DNA of 64,000 bases from NCBI GenBank assembly GCA_963513935.1, contig OY740777.1:16626271-16690270 (forward strand), given 5' to 3'. Every line of letters begins with the position of its first letter. Position 1 is the first letter of the stretch. The notes beneath the pieces were generated by a model. The model saw nothing but the letters and a program-made list of their open reading frames with translations. It was not told the DNA's origin and ran no database searches. Of this stretch, positions 21,811-33,160 are shown piece after piece. The position numbers and the translations under genes are program-made. This DNA comes from Aphrophora alni (taxonomy: Eukaryota > Arthropoda > Insecta > Hemiptera > Aphrophoridae).

Positions 21811-22150
21811 TATTGGAGTTATGTAATTGGTGTTGCAGTGATTTCGTTTTTGATATTTCGATTCCTGCTTGATAAACCTCAGTTGCTAGTTTCTGTAGTT
21901 TAGTAGTCATCATCAAAGTTGTGAGCTATATCGTCTGGATAGTCTAGGTCTTCCAGTTTTGTTAACAATGTCCACACCTCGCTGTAGTGTACAAGTTTTG
22001 TCAATTGATATTGAATAATAAAGAGATGAGAATAAAATCTGCTTTAAAGTCAAGTAATGATTGACTTATTTTGCCTTTTTAATAGGTACTGCAGTTAATA
22101 CTCGATATATGTGTTCAGTATTTGGCATTGCGAAGAGTTACAACGTTTCT
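21811..22150 (+). repeat. Dispersed repeat family DR4, copy 1
   Basis: Shares a long diverged block with 24890-25180 in the same orientation (TGATTTCGT, TCAGTTGCTAGTTTCT against TCAGTTGGTAGTTTCT, AAGTTGTGAGCTAT against AAGCTGTGAGCTAT, ATATCGTCTG, then TTTGCCTTT). No coding frame is conserved between the copies. Confidence 0.6.
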
Positions 22151-22640
22151 TATCTCGAATCATACCTGTTTCTTTAGTGTTTTTTTGTAAGGTTATTTTG
22201 ATTACATATGAACTTTTATGATTTCGTCATCTTGAAATTAGAAAATCCTTAAAATTAATATTTATAACTTTGCTGTGTTTCAGGTATTTACAAATTAAAT
22301 AAAGGATTATAAAAAGAGATAAATTTGAGTTTCAATTTATCATTTACTTATATTATAAAGTTAAATACATGACAAGCTTTACATCTTTAGAACCCTTCTC
22401 ACACGCGTTCAAACTAATATCAAAAATCTATTATAAAATTTTTGAAGGTATTATTTATTAGGTTTTGTTTATCAAAATATTTTCTGTATAATTCTATTCT
22501 TATTTTAACATGTTTCTTTCTAAAGATAATAGGCATTCTAAAGAGGATTTATATATCCTTTTAAATATTTCTTTACATATATTTTATATTATTCTATTTA
22601 TTTACTTACAAAATTAAAGTTCCTTTGTTATTTTCTTAAA

Positions 22641-22643
<3 letters not shown>

Positions 22644-22694
<51 letters not shown>
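22644..22694. repeat. (TA)n microsatellite
   Basis: 51 bases of uninterrupted TA. Confidence 0.97.
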
Positions 22695-22698
<4 letters not shown>

Positions 22699-24889
22699 GT
22701 TTTTCATTTTGTTCTCCGGATCTTAATGGATCCCCGGTCCATCTCTCAAATATCTTTATTCATATTGGTTGAAATGTTCTCGTTAGTTATTTAGTTTTGC
22801 AATATGGAGTTTTAGTTTTGCACTAACATCTGCACAACGTGTGAGACTATTTATCGATATTTGATTATTTTAACCTTGATTTTACCGGACACGACTATCT
22901 GGGAGGTGTAGTTTTACTTGATTATACAATACTTTATGTATTAATTGACAGATTTCCCCTTATTTTCTCACAGAAAATGTTTGCACAGACGGTTTTTCTT
23001 AAATAGCGACAAATATTTTTATCAAAGTCGTTATTGTAATAATTCAAAGGAATTAATTTCAATATATATTAATTTGTATGAAAAACTGTTCTTAAACTTG
23101 TGGACTGGTAAATGAGATGCAACCCACTGAGATGCAACCAAATTTTTTGTGATATTTTGTAAAAAAAATTTAATTGATTAGGATACCAATTTTTGTTTCG
23201 ATCTCAACAACCATTTTAATTCTTTGTCTCTGTCTCTAGGATAGGAAGGTAAACGGGGATAAGTTTTTAAGTGTCTTATTTATTTTAATTTTACGAGAAA
23301 ACTGGAAATCTACAGAACATTGTTTCTTCCAGTATGAAAGGTGAATACATTATCTAAAGTTCCTTTGCACGACGTAATCCGGACTTTAATGCCTTTGTTA
23401 AGATAAGTCCAGGTTTTGTGTCTTTTAGGGGAAACCTTAAAAACCATTTTAACTGGAGATAAGAATACCGTCTTCAGTTATGAGTGAAATTTTGTTTTGC
23501 AAGTTCTTTTAATAGCATGCTATTACTTATATACACCTTATGTGTCTGATGTCTTTGAGTTGAGATGTAAATCAAAATTGTGTTAATGGAACTTTGTTTT
23601 AGGAACATGTCAGTAATCAAAAAATAAACTCTCTCATCCATCCTTAAAACCAAATTAAATTAAATTTAAACTAATTGTCTCCACAAATGTCAGCTCAATA
23701 GTTATCAATCATAAAGAGAAAATGAAACATCGACGCAGTTTTTGAATAAATATTTTAAATAAGCACTAAACCCGTCATCAGCGTATGTCGTTATGATTAA
23801 AACCGACTTTTTAATGACAACGATAAAGTTTTATTTTGATAATTATTTTGATTTATTTTATGATTTCTGTAAAATTTGTAAGCTTGCAATTTCGCTCACA
23901 GGGTTATTTGCACGAAATCTGTTGAGTGGATTTTGAGAAATAAAGTATTTATAACATTATTTAATTATTTTAAGAGAATAAACTAAATAGTTATTAAAAC
24001 AAAACACCCAAAACAACAATTCAATTTAATTTCTAGAATAATGTGAATATAAAATTATCTTTATTTGTAAGAAAAAACAACTTGTCTACTGAAAACTATA
24101 AAACACCATAGGAATAAGTTTTAATCTTAATTAAAAATCCCCCATTTTTTCATATTAAATTATTTAGGTAAGAATGATTTATTTTTGTTAGAAAATATTG
24201 TCTATGTCGTTGATAAATTTTAAAGGGACTCACCGCCACTCCACCTAGTAGGAGGGACTAGGTTATTGACCAGGCTAAACACTTGGCTCAATGCCATCGA
24301 TTGAACTAGCCTCAGGTGAGAATTGGGGACAGAACCTCACTTGTATACCTGTTTATAATATCGATAGTATTAGTGTTTGTTTAATACTCAACCTCTGAAG
24401 ATGGTAACCACGAGTATGTTACTAAAATGTACACAAGGAAATAAATCTTGTTTCATTTAATTGTGTGGTATTGCAATTGTTGTGTTTATTTCTGTCTTTG
24501 TTTATTAGTAGTTATCAATAATAAACCATAAAATGTTTACATAAACTGTTTAATTATATAAACAGTGCTCTCAACCCTACCAATGTTTCAATTATAATAT
24601 GTTCCTACAGTCATCCTAATTTCTCTTATCCACTCCAAACTACTTGTTATCTACAACAACCCCTTAATTACTCCCGGTGGAATAGGCCTACTTTCTACAT
24701 TTCTATAATAACTCACAACCCTTATCTAATTAAATCTCCAGGAGGGAGATATTTAAACCGTTTATTTGTTGATAATGAATTTCATTTTATTGTAGAGGTT
24801 TAGGATATTGTTGAGTCTCTCTTGTAAACTTTCAACACTATGAAATCGTCAACCATTCAGGTTTTAATGAGCGAAGTTATTCCTGAGTG
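22695..24889. other. AT-rich, no recognised gene
   Basis: Nothing codes here. The block 24215-24350 is less AT-rich (CTCACCGCCACTCCACCTAG) and ends just before a hammerhead-like remnant at 24395. A TCATCAG (minus-strand CTGATGA) at 23775 lies 40 bases from a CATCGACGCAG, which may be another decayed ribozyme arm. Confidence 0.4.
24395..24432 (+). ncRNA. Decayed hammerhead-like motif
   Basis: CTGAAGA (24395-24401), T, helix II GGTAAC-CACGAGTAT-GTTAC, T, then AAAATGTAC where GAAAC is expected. Helix II pairs over five to six base pairs. The G12-to-A change and lack of a clear helix I suggest it is inactive. Confidence 0.3.
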
Positions 24890-25180
24890 TGGCAGTGTAG
24901 TGTTATTGGAGTTATTTCGTCTTTAAGATATTTACTTCGGATTCTGCGTGGTTAGTCTCAGTTGGTAGTTTCTAAACTTTAGCAGGCATGTCACCAAAGC
25001 TGTGAGCTATGAAAACAAAAATATCGTCTGACCGTCTCGTAGACAGTGTTCACAATATCCTTCGCCGTTATGTAGGGATTTTCTTCATTAAAAAGTAATG
25101 GGGATAGAACACAACATGCTTTGTGTTCAGCTAAATTAGTTGACTAGTTTGCCTTTGTATTCGTTACGACATAGGTCCTC
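24890..25180 (+). repeat. Dispersed repeat family DR4, copy 2
   Basis: Diverged direct copy of 21811-22150, about 3.1 kb downstream. This copy has the insertion GAAAACAAAA between TGTGAGCTAT and ATATCGTCTG. Confidence 0.6.
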
Positions 25181-26956
25181 GTTCTTCAAGTTTTTAATCA
25201 ATCTGAGTAACACTTGTTCTATCCAGGGTGCAGTGTGTTATTATTTCTTTAAGACTATGTGTTGAAATACAACTAAAAATAAATACAATTTCAAGGATGA
25301 AATTAATATTTTAAAAATAAACTCACCGAATTTTTTCTCCGTAGTAAAAGAATATCCAAATTTTGTAACACACTGTATCGTATTATTTGCAGTCATGGTT
25401 AAATTAGTTTATACAACGGTTTTATTCAACATTTGAGACGTTCGTGAAAAGTTTTGGACACTCGCAAGTATCTTGACTTACTTTAAAGACTGTCATGTTG
25501 CATAAACTACTCTTAGTTTGTTTATGAGTTTAATAAAAAGTATGCAATATTTATCATCGCTTATTTTTATTGAAAAGGAAAACTGTGATGTTTTATTGTA
25601 AGGGAAATATATTCAAATACTCTCAACTGTAGTGGTTGACATTTTTACAATACTGTAAATCCACAACGAGTCTCAGAGACGACCTTATCGCAGAACGTTA
25701 TGTAAATTTGACGCTATTTTATGCACAATGTGAGACTTTCTTTCTTTTGTCAGATTTTATTTATATGTAAAGTAAGCGATGAAGATTTTCACTTTTTGCA
25801 TTTAATAAAGTAGAATATTGTATTAAAATGGATTTCACAGCTTTTTACAAATGGCATTCATTAAATTAAGCACCAGACCATCAAGTAATGCACCTCGATA
25901 ATATAATAAACCTTATCTGCTTTGGTTTCATGTCTATATTTTACTTTAAAACAGATTTCAGGAGTGTTTTATAAAACAAGTGGTGGAAGTGAAGAGATAA
26001 CAGACGTATTGTAATCGTATTAACAGTATAATAGGATTAAATCCTTTACAATTACAGGATTTATTTAATTCCAACAATACTATAAAACTAATTAATGGGT
26101 TTTTATGACTTTATATAGAGATTATAATTACTGAATTCTCTCCAAATGAAATTCGGAAATCTAACAATGTGGAAAGGTCATCAATTATAATCACAAGGGG
26201 AATTTGACATTATTTTTATCCCACTGCATTCGTGTTATTAATGAAATAGGAATTTTATAATCAATTTAATATATGATTTTACAAAAAATTGAAAATAAAT
26301 AATTTAATTTAAAATATATGTGAAATTTGATATAATATAATAATATATTAAATAGCAGTTTGATAGCAGAATATAGTATCAAATGTTTACCAATAAAATA
26401 AATGGTGCTAAAGTATTTCACAAACTTTGCTCGCCCAACTTAAAACTAAATAAAAACAATCCAAAATAAATGTCGCCCAAAATATATTTCCAGTTGTCAA
26501 TCAATATGTGGAAAGAACCATGGATGCCATCTTTCGAGAAATATTTCTATATTAAAAAAAAAGGATCTAATTTTTTTTTACTTGTGTTAAAAACCCGATT
26601 TCAGTGTAAGTCTAATTTAAGTGAAATACAACGGTAATAACAGGGGTAAAGATTCATTTTGTTATTTGACAATTATTCCGTCTTTTTTAAAAATTTCTTT
26701 AAATATTAACGAGATCGGTAGAGTTGATTTTGAGAAATTGTTTTGCAACAATCCCATATTCTGTTTTTTACTGGTCTCACAAAGAGGAAGTTTAATACAT
26801 ATAACAGTAAACACGACTTCTTTGGAACTTTAGAGAAGAGAAATCATTTTGGAATTCATGTATCGAGACATATTTAATAATAGGGATAAAAATAATTGTT
26901 TTATTTCTTAAAAGAAAATAATTACATTATATTTTTATTTATTATTATTTTATTAT
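25181..26956. other. AT-rich, no recognised feature
   Basis: All frames are closed by frequent stops. The 70-codon open frame at 26621-26833 is AT-driven and resembles nothing known to me. Confidence 0.45.
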
Positions 26957-27560
26957 ATACAGAGTGGAAAAAAATTCTTGCGTCCCCTAGGTAGTTTTTG
27001 GTCAAGCAGAGATGAAAACATTTTGCCTTTTCCAAACCTCACAGGATAAGTCCTTTCACTGTTTATGGGGTGAACACGTTTTGCCCCCTTTTTAAAGGGG
27101 TTTACAAGGGGGGGGGAATTATTTTTTCAAATAGCTACTTCCATCGTGTGACATATCATTTTGAAAGTCCTAAAAAAAGGAAAATTTTAGTTCCTTGAAA
27201 AAGTCTCTAAAATATCTCTGACAGAAATTATGAGGGTTAGAATTGAAATTTTGAGTTTTTTAATTTTCATGGATATTAAATAAACTAAAACACGTATTCA
27301 TTTTTTTAACAGCGGACTTATTTCATTAAAAGAATTAAAAGAACACACTTTTATGTATTTTTCTTACTGTAGCCCCAATTTTCAAAGGGGGAAACCAATG
27401 GCACAATTTCTTTTACCCATCATGTGATATATCGTTTCAAAAGAAATTCTAAGAGGAAACTGATGAAGTATAGAATAACTATCTCCCAATGACTAATTTG
27501 CTTGAAATAATGACCTACCCCAACAAGAAAGAAGGCACAAGTAAGGCCAAAATAAAAACT
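26957..27560 (+). repeat. Dispersed non-coding repeat beginning TATACAGAGTGG
   Basis: The block starts at the recurrent ACAGAGTG end motif and contains G-runs and C-runs (CCCCCTTTTTAAAGGGG near 27086, a run of nine G near 27111) and twice a GTGAnATATCnTTT block (27150, 27421). Similar architecture is seen at 41540-41975 and 44690-44950. No open frame; the class is unknown. Confidence 0.4.
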
Positions 27561-27699
27561 AATTCATTTAATAAATTGTATATGCCTACACTTATTCTCT
27601 ACATCATCAGTTTTCTCTGATCCTCGAGGGAACATGAATAAACATTTATTTAGAAACTTTATTCATTACAATATGTAGCCTCTGCTTACTAACATATAA

Positions 27700-29470
27700 A
27701 CCAAAAAATCATTACATCCTGTTTAACAAAGCCATAGAAAATGAATTTTTATAACAAAATTTGGTGGGAAATAGGTCAAAATTATTAGTTATATCATAAA
27801 ACCAACACAATATACTTTATTCCTTCAATACTTTTAAAACATTCACTCTTAAGGTCTATAATAGCATGCTGAGTACTTATTAGCTCTAAATCGAAACTGG
27901 TTTTCAGAAAATATAAAGTTAAGTTCAAAATAATGAAACACTAGTTTACATATCACATATTCAAACACATTCAACATAACAGGAATTATTGACACAGGTC
28001 TGTAATTAATTGTTGTCATTTAATTTATCCCTTTCTTTATAAATTGGTATTACTTTAACAAATGACAGGGAAGGAGGAAAGATACATTCATCTAGACAAC
28101 AATTAAATACATAGGTAAGAATATCAGAAATATAACTTGTAGCTAACTTAAGGATAAAGGAGTTAAGACCAAGGCTTGAGCTATTTCTCAGAATTGATAA
28201 CTTATATACATCTTCTACTTTTATATAACTAAAACCAAAGTCAAAATCAGACCAAGGTGCTAAAGCTGACATATTTTTCAATTAGTTCATTTTTTCTTTT
28301 TTTAAGGAGGATCATTTTTTATTATTTCATCAAATTTGTCAATACAGTAGTTAAAACCTTTTCAGACTATGTTTGTTTCAGTGTCAGAGTTATAATTGCT
28401 AATAATAGACTTCTTAACAACAGTCCACATAGATTTTATTATTCGCTGACAAAATTTTACGAGAATTATAATCAATTTTAGCTTTCATGATTGTCTTTTT
28501 GTACTTCCTTTTAAGATTATTATAGATTTCTCTGTAACAGTTAAAACCAGTACCTATTTAAAAAATGTTCATACATAAAAATGTAACGATCCTTAAAACT
28601 GCATAAATAATCGTTTTACCATTTTGGTTTTTTCATGCCATTCTCTTTTTTACACATTGGAAGATATTTCTTAAGGAAAGTTGTATCAAAAATTCTCATA
28701 AAAGTATCGAATAAATATTGACATTTTCATCACCAAAAGAATTCATGGGTTACCAAATTATTGTTGATTAATAAAATGCAAATATAAGAGGAAAGTATCA
28801 TGTCAGTAGGTTTAACTACTTTTGTAATTCTACCCTCAGTCACAGCACTGCTAGTATCATTTTGTACATCTTATTCCCTCTGGATTGAATGTCAGCATCA
28901 ATAATTACAGCATGACGATCAGACAAAACAGTTTTCCCCCACAAAAACCATAACTCTGTCTACATGAATAGAGCTGCCAATTTTAACAACACAAGTACCA
29001 ATACTAATCCTATCAGGCCTAATAATATCGGATACAGTTGTTTGTAAACTAAAATTACCAAGGACGTTTAAAAAGTCTAACTTTTCTGTACTGTTTGTAC
29101 ATTGAAATCTCCTGCTAAAACTATAGATGTATTACATTAATTTGTTCTTTATACTTAAATCTTGCAATATGGTATAAAGATTTTCAATAAAGATGTTAAA
29201 GATATGGACATCTGGAGTTCGGTACACAAAGACAAAAGTTAAATTAAACTTTTCAGTACATACAGAAGAGATTTTGCGTGTCCAAGGTATTGATAAATGT
29301 ACCACATATTTCAGTTCAATTCCTTCAAGTCCTTTTCTTAAAATATGGCTGATCAACCACGATTTCCAGAAAGTCTACAATAAGCACTAGCATCACGGTT
29401 TTTACAAAACCACTTTATCTAGCCAGGCATGTCAGGTTTGACAGAAACCATAACAAATCTTTGCAGTCAT
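27700..29470 (-). pseudogene. Non-LTR retrotransposon relic (APE endonuclease then RT, Jockey/CR1-like)
   Basis: Reading the minus strand downwards: VFVYRTPDVHIFNIFIENL (about 29250-29195), then IVLAGDFNV (about 29125-29095), the GDFN motif of APE endonucleases, and SDRHAVI (about 28925-28900), the SDHH-like endonuclease end. A linker follows with IYNNLKRKYKKTIMKAKIDY (about 28530-28470). The RT begins SSSLGLNSFILKLA (about 28190-28145) and continues with PPSLSFVKVIPIYKERDK, YRPVSIIPVM (about 28000-27970), SENQFRFRANK (about 27910-27875), and YDITNNFD (about 27800-27775), which corresponds to RT motif A. Domain order, spacing and motifs match one APE-type LINE. Multiple stops and frameshifts make it dead, and everything after motif A, including the YADD motif, is missing. 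Confidence 0.85.
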
Positions 29471-29619
29471 CAGGAACTTTTGGCTTAAAATACAAAAATC
29501 GTTCTGATTAATATTATAAATCAGAATTACATTAGATTGTTTTTTGTGTGCATAATTGGATAGTTGTCAGTACTGTAGTTGTTTGCATTTCTTTAGCCTC
29601 TTGTTTTGTAAAAAGCCAA

Positions 29620-29990
29620 AAATATTCGGTCTTCACCGTCTTATAAAAAAAAAAAGAAAGAAAAAAAATAGAAGTTAGAACAGAAAATATAGACTTCCTA
29701 GTAAATAAAATTAAAACAACAAATTTTTTAGTATCAACCACAATGTTTTAATAGAAACTTGCCGACCATGGTTTCGCTAGTTAAAGCATTGTCAAGGACT
29801 TATACAAGAATGAAACAATAAGGTTCAGTACACCGGGGTTAGAAAATAAATAGTAGTGTCTCTGAAAAACTAAACAAAACAAGAGTTGGTCAAGAGAGAC
29901 CTGATAGGAAAAATGAAAGAGAAAGGTACAATCCAAAACTACAAGAAAAATGTGTTGATCCATCTTGGTACCTAGAGATTTCCAAGCCCA
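29620..29990 (+). repeat. DR1 family copy 2, interrupted
   Basis: CACCGTCTTATAAAAAAA at 29635 and AACAAGAGTTGGTCAAGAGA at 29877, followed by CCTGATAGGAAAAATGAAAG, match the two halves of the family. About 230 bases between them (including CCATGGTTTCGCTAGTTAAA at 29767) are not in the other copies and look like an insertion. Confidence 0.55.
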
Positions 29991-31599
29991 AATTTACAAC
30001 AAGTGAGCACCTGAAGGTTTTAAGTATGTAATTTAGTATGTTGAATGAGTACTCTTATGTAAAAAAAAATATTTAATTTATAGATTGAATCTTTTTATCT
30101 TCATAAAAAAAAGTTCATAGATAGTGTTCAATAACTCTACACAGTTTCATATTGACATTAGAAGATCCAATTAAAAAAAGTTTGTTTTGTTTTAACTTTG
30201 TGCTAAATTCGTAACAAAAATTAATCATTTTTCTTATAGACATTTGTTTTAATTTTATATTATGGGTGGGTTAATTTTCTGTTAGTTATTAGTAAGGGAG
30301 AATGGTGTAACTTTTTTGATGCAAGCCTCAGTTTATCTTGCTGCAGTTCAGACTAGTGAACTGTCAAAAGTTACTTGGATTCGCTGGTTAATGGTGTTGT
30401 GTTTATAAAAAGTTAACTACTCGAGCAAAAAAGTTATTGCTAAGAAAATCATGTATAATAAATAAATGTATTTAATATTATAAAGAGGAATGTCTGAGTC
30501 TGAGCAATAAATCACAGACGTTTAGCTAGCAATGTAACAGTAGTCTCAATGTCAACATTATGTAATAATTAATTGGTCAAAAATGACATACAGTGTCATT
30601 TATTATCATTGATAAATGTATAGACTTTTGTTTAAATAAATAAAAAATTTTGTATGTTTATTTTTAAAATGATTACATATCAACTACGTAGATGGGTCCA
30701 TCATCTTCACTATCTGTATTTGAAGTTTTTGTGTTGGTACATGCATTCAAACACACATCACTTTCAAAGTATCTTTCATTTGTCTAGAAAGTTTTAACTC
30801 ACCCTGTATATTATACATTTGTTAATATCAGTGTTATCCATCTCCTTGCTGTACCTACAACCCGCAGCAGGAAATCTATTCATGCTTGTTAATCTAAGGA
30901 AAACCTTTGTAATATTTGTAAAGAGATAACAAAAGAAATCTTTGCAATAGCAGAATCTATTAAAGAAACTAATCAACATTCACTGAACTCAAAGTTGTAC
31001 GTTATTTAAATTGTTACAGAAAATGAAATGCGATCAGTGTTTGCTGAATGTGAAAATTAATGACAGAAATAAATGAACCAACTCACGTGTAAAACGTAGT
31101 TACAGCTCAGAAATAATTGTCAAACCATCTCTGCTTCAGATAATGCGTGACGAGCACTTTTTAACTTCGTTCTCTTTTCATCCATAACTCAGGGAGTCGA
31201 CATTTCAAAAATAATCAAAGTTGTCCTATCTGACTATACGACAATTCTATACAAGTAGCACAGTAAAGGCACTCATAAATTGCTAACTTAATTGAGGTCG
31301 AATCGATTTTTCCAGCTTGCAATGAAGTTTATATGTACTGTCGTTATCTTTAAGCACATCAAACTCCATATTGAAATCTGGTGAGTGGAATTGTAAGAAG
31401 TCCTCATGTAGATTTTGAGAGCTTCGAAAGCTTTATAATATTTGGCGAAACTGCAAAGAAGAGATTTAAGTAATTGTGAGAGAAAACAGCTACACAGCTG
31501 AGGAAGCCAGTGTTATCGGCGCTTGAGAAAATGTAATTAGGTGAGAAAATGACAAAGATCGAATGTATGGACTCTAAAATCCAAGCAAAAAAGTATTTA
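29991..31599. other. AT-rich, no recognised feature
   Basis: A CACCCTGTATATTATAC end motif is at about 30801. Nothing codes. The 31080-31560 part is less AT-rich, but no frame or repeat was recognised. Confidence 0.4.
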
Positions 31600-31793
31600 T
31601 TTACTTCCCATGTTGTTCAAAGACATAAAACCTCATGGACATCATCGTCTTATAAAAAATAGAAAACCTGGCATGAAATAAAGTCTCCTTAGCTCTCTAA
31701 TACACCAATAGCATCAGGGCCGGAAGAGAACAAGAGTTGGCCAAGAGAGACCTGATAGGAAGGATGAAAGAGAAGGTCTTGATATCTAGGTCT
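31600..31793 (+). repeat. DR1 family copy 3 (best preserved)
   Basis: Contains CATCGTCTTATAAAAAAT (31642), CAGGGCCGGAAGAGAACAAG, AGTTGGCCAAGAGAGACCTG and GAAAGAGAAGGTC in order, with no interruption. It is a useful reference copy for the family. Confidence 0.7.
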
Positions 31794-31828
31794 TTTGATA
31801 TCTAGTTGACTCAAAACTAGATATCAAA
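31794..31828. repeat. Short hairpin, 14-bp arms
   Basis: TTTGATATCTAGTT and AACTAGATATCAAA are exact reverse complements with a 7-base loop, directly after the DR1 copy. Confidence 0.6.
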
Positions 31829-32195
31829 GGCGAATACTCAGCTTTGGAATGTCATCTCCCTACTCACTAAAGTGAACCCTGAGGGTACCTAAAAAAGAAA
31901 GAGTGTAGTGAACCCCCAATTTAGAAACATAACTTACCATGAGCAACAAGCAGTTACCAACAACGTTGCACAGGTAATGAACATCTGAACATGTTGTGAT
32001 TGTTTATTTAAATTTATCTATACACAGGTGTAACTCTCTACATTTGTTCAATTTAACTTAAAATTATTTTTATCTTATTTAAATTTGACCATTTTGGTAT
32101 ACAACTTATAAATAAATATTGAGCTTGACTTGTGAGATAATATTAGATACAATAAAATTCGAACACAAGATCTCACAAAATTTACGTTTACCTAA

Positions 32196-32240
32196 TCAAA
32201 CCGCGTTTCAACGACAAAGTCGCCATCCTCAGTGATACAT
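32196..32240 (-). ncRNA. Hammerhead-like motif, family A left arm
   Basis: Minus-strand core CUGAGGA (32232-32226), U, helix II GGCGAC-UUU-GUCGUU, GAAA (32209-32206), CGCGG. The helix I 3' strand is slightly altered by an extra base (CCGCG on the plus strand). Confidence 0.45.
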
Positions 32241-32325
32241 GAGCTACAAAAACTAAACTATAACTTTTCTAAATTGTAGAAACTATAACAGTTATAGTTT
32301 AGTTATTGTAGCTCATGTATCACTG

Positions 32326-32362
32326 AGGATGGCGACTTTGTCGTTGAAACGCGTTTGATTAA
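32326..32362 (+). ncRNA. Hammerhead-like motif, family A right arm
   Basis: AUCA, core CUGAGGA (32333-32339), U, helix II GGCGAC-UUU-GUCGUU, GAAA (32346-32349), CGCGUU, UGAU. Helix I is AUCA/UGAU (4 bp), helix II 6 bp including two G-U pairs, and helix III about 2 bp. The cleavage triplet is probably GUU. Confidence 0.5.
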
Positions 32363-32590
32363 GTAAGCATAATTTTTTCTGTTTGAGTTGTATGTTACTT
32401 GCTTTATGTGTTTGTTAAGTAATTGCGGCCAAATGTATCTAATTTCTAGCAATCTTTATGGAAAAGATTCTTTGTAACTATTCTTAACCAGGTATGTACA
32501 AGGTTGAATTTTGTTTTAGGTTTCAATAGCACCGACTCAGAAGTATGGTTCCAAAGTACTCTAACTAGTTCTCTAAAGAGCGTTGCGGAG

Positions 32591-32592
<2 letters not shown>

Positions 32593-32647
<55 letters not shown>
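32593..32647. repeat. (TA)n microsatellite
   Basis: 55 bases of uninterrupted AT. Confidence 0.97.
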
Positions 32648-32648
<1 letters not shown>

Positions 32649-32999
32649 CGGAGTGAATGATGCGCAATGAGCAGCCGTACAAAAAACTTTTATCTAAAAT
32701 TTGAATTGCGATACAAAATTTGTCCGCATAAAGTATTTTTTTTTTTAAGCAACCAAAAAATTAAATACTGCCTTACTTTCTACTCTTTTAGTTTTTATGA
32801 CATAAATTTAAACTTTTCTAGTTTAACAGTGTTACATAAATATCAATTAAATTATTTTTTACATAATAGTTATACCGATTCTTGTTTGTGATTTCTTCTA
32901 AAACATGGTACAATTTTAATGCAACTTATATGAACCCTCAGGGGCTAATTTATATTGAATACAGGTTTGGAATTCCCGAGGGAACCTAAATATACCATT

Positions 33000-33160
33000 T
33001 TCAGGTAGTCATGGGTTAGCATCAAATTTACCATCTTTACCATCAAATTTCTCTTGACCAATATTTGTTCTTTTTCGACCCTGATGCTATTAGAAAATGC
33101 AAAGCAATATTTATTTATTTTTTTCGTCTTTTTTTTTTATAAGCCGTTGATGAGTGAAAG
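33000..33160 (-). repeat. DR1 family copy 4, inverted
   Basis: Reading the minus strand: TTATAAAAAAAAAAGACG (33143-33126), then TTTTCTAATAGCATCAGGGT, then a CAAGAGAAATTTGATGG-like part. This is the same order as the plus-strand copies. Confidence 0.55.

Larger units (their letters stand above)
32107..32372. mobile_element. Foldback element of family A, copy 2, with two opposed ribozyme-like arms
   Basis: The left arm starts with a leader, TATAAATAAATATTGAGCTT, shared with the copies at 38.5 and 43.0 kb. The long arms at about 32185-32262 and 32293-32365 are reverse complements, with a short AT-rich centre. Each arm carries a hammerhead-like core pointing outward, so a transcript from either side contains one sense motif. 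The outer right arm is lost after about 32370. Confidence 0.85.

Noticed and set aside
28257..28481. 74-codon plus-strand open frame
   Set aside because: It is the antisense shadow of the minus-strand LINE linker region.
29193..29390. 65-codon plus-strand open frame
   Set aside because: Antisense shadow of the APE endonuclease relic.
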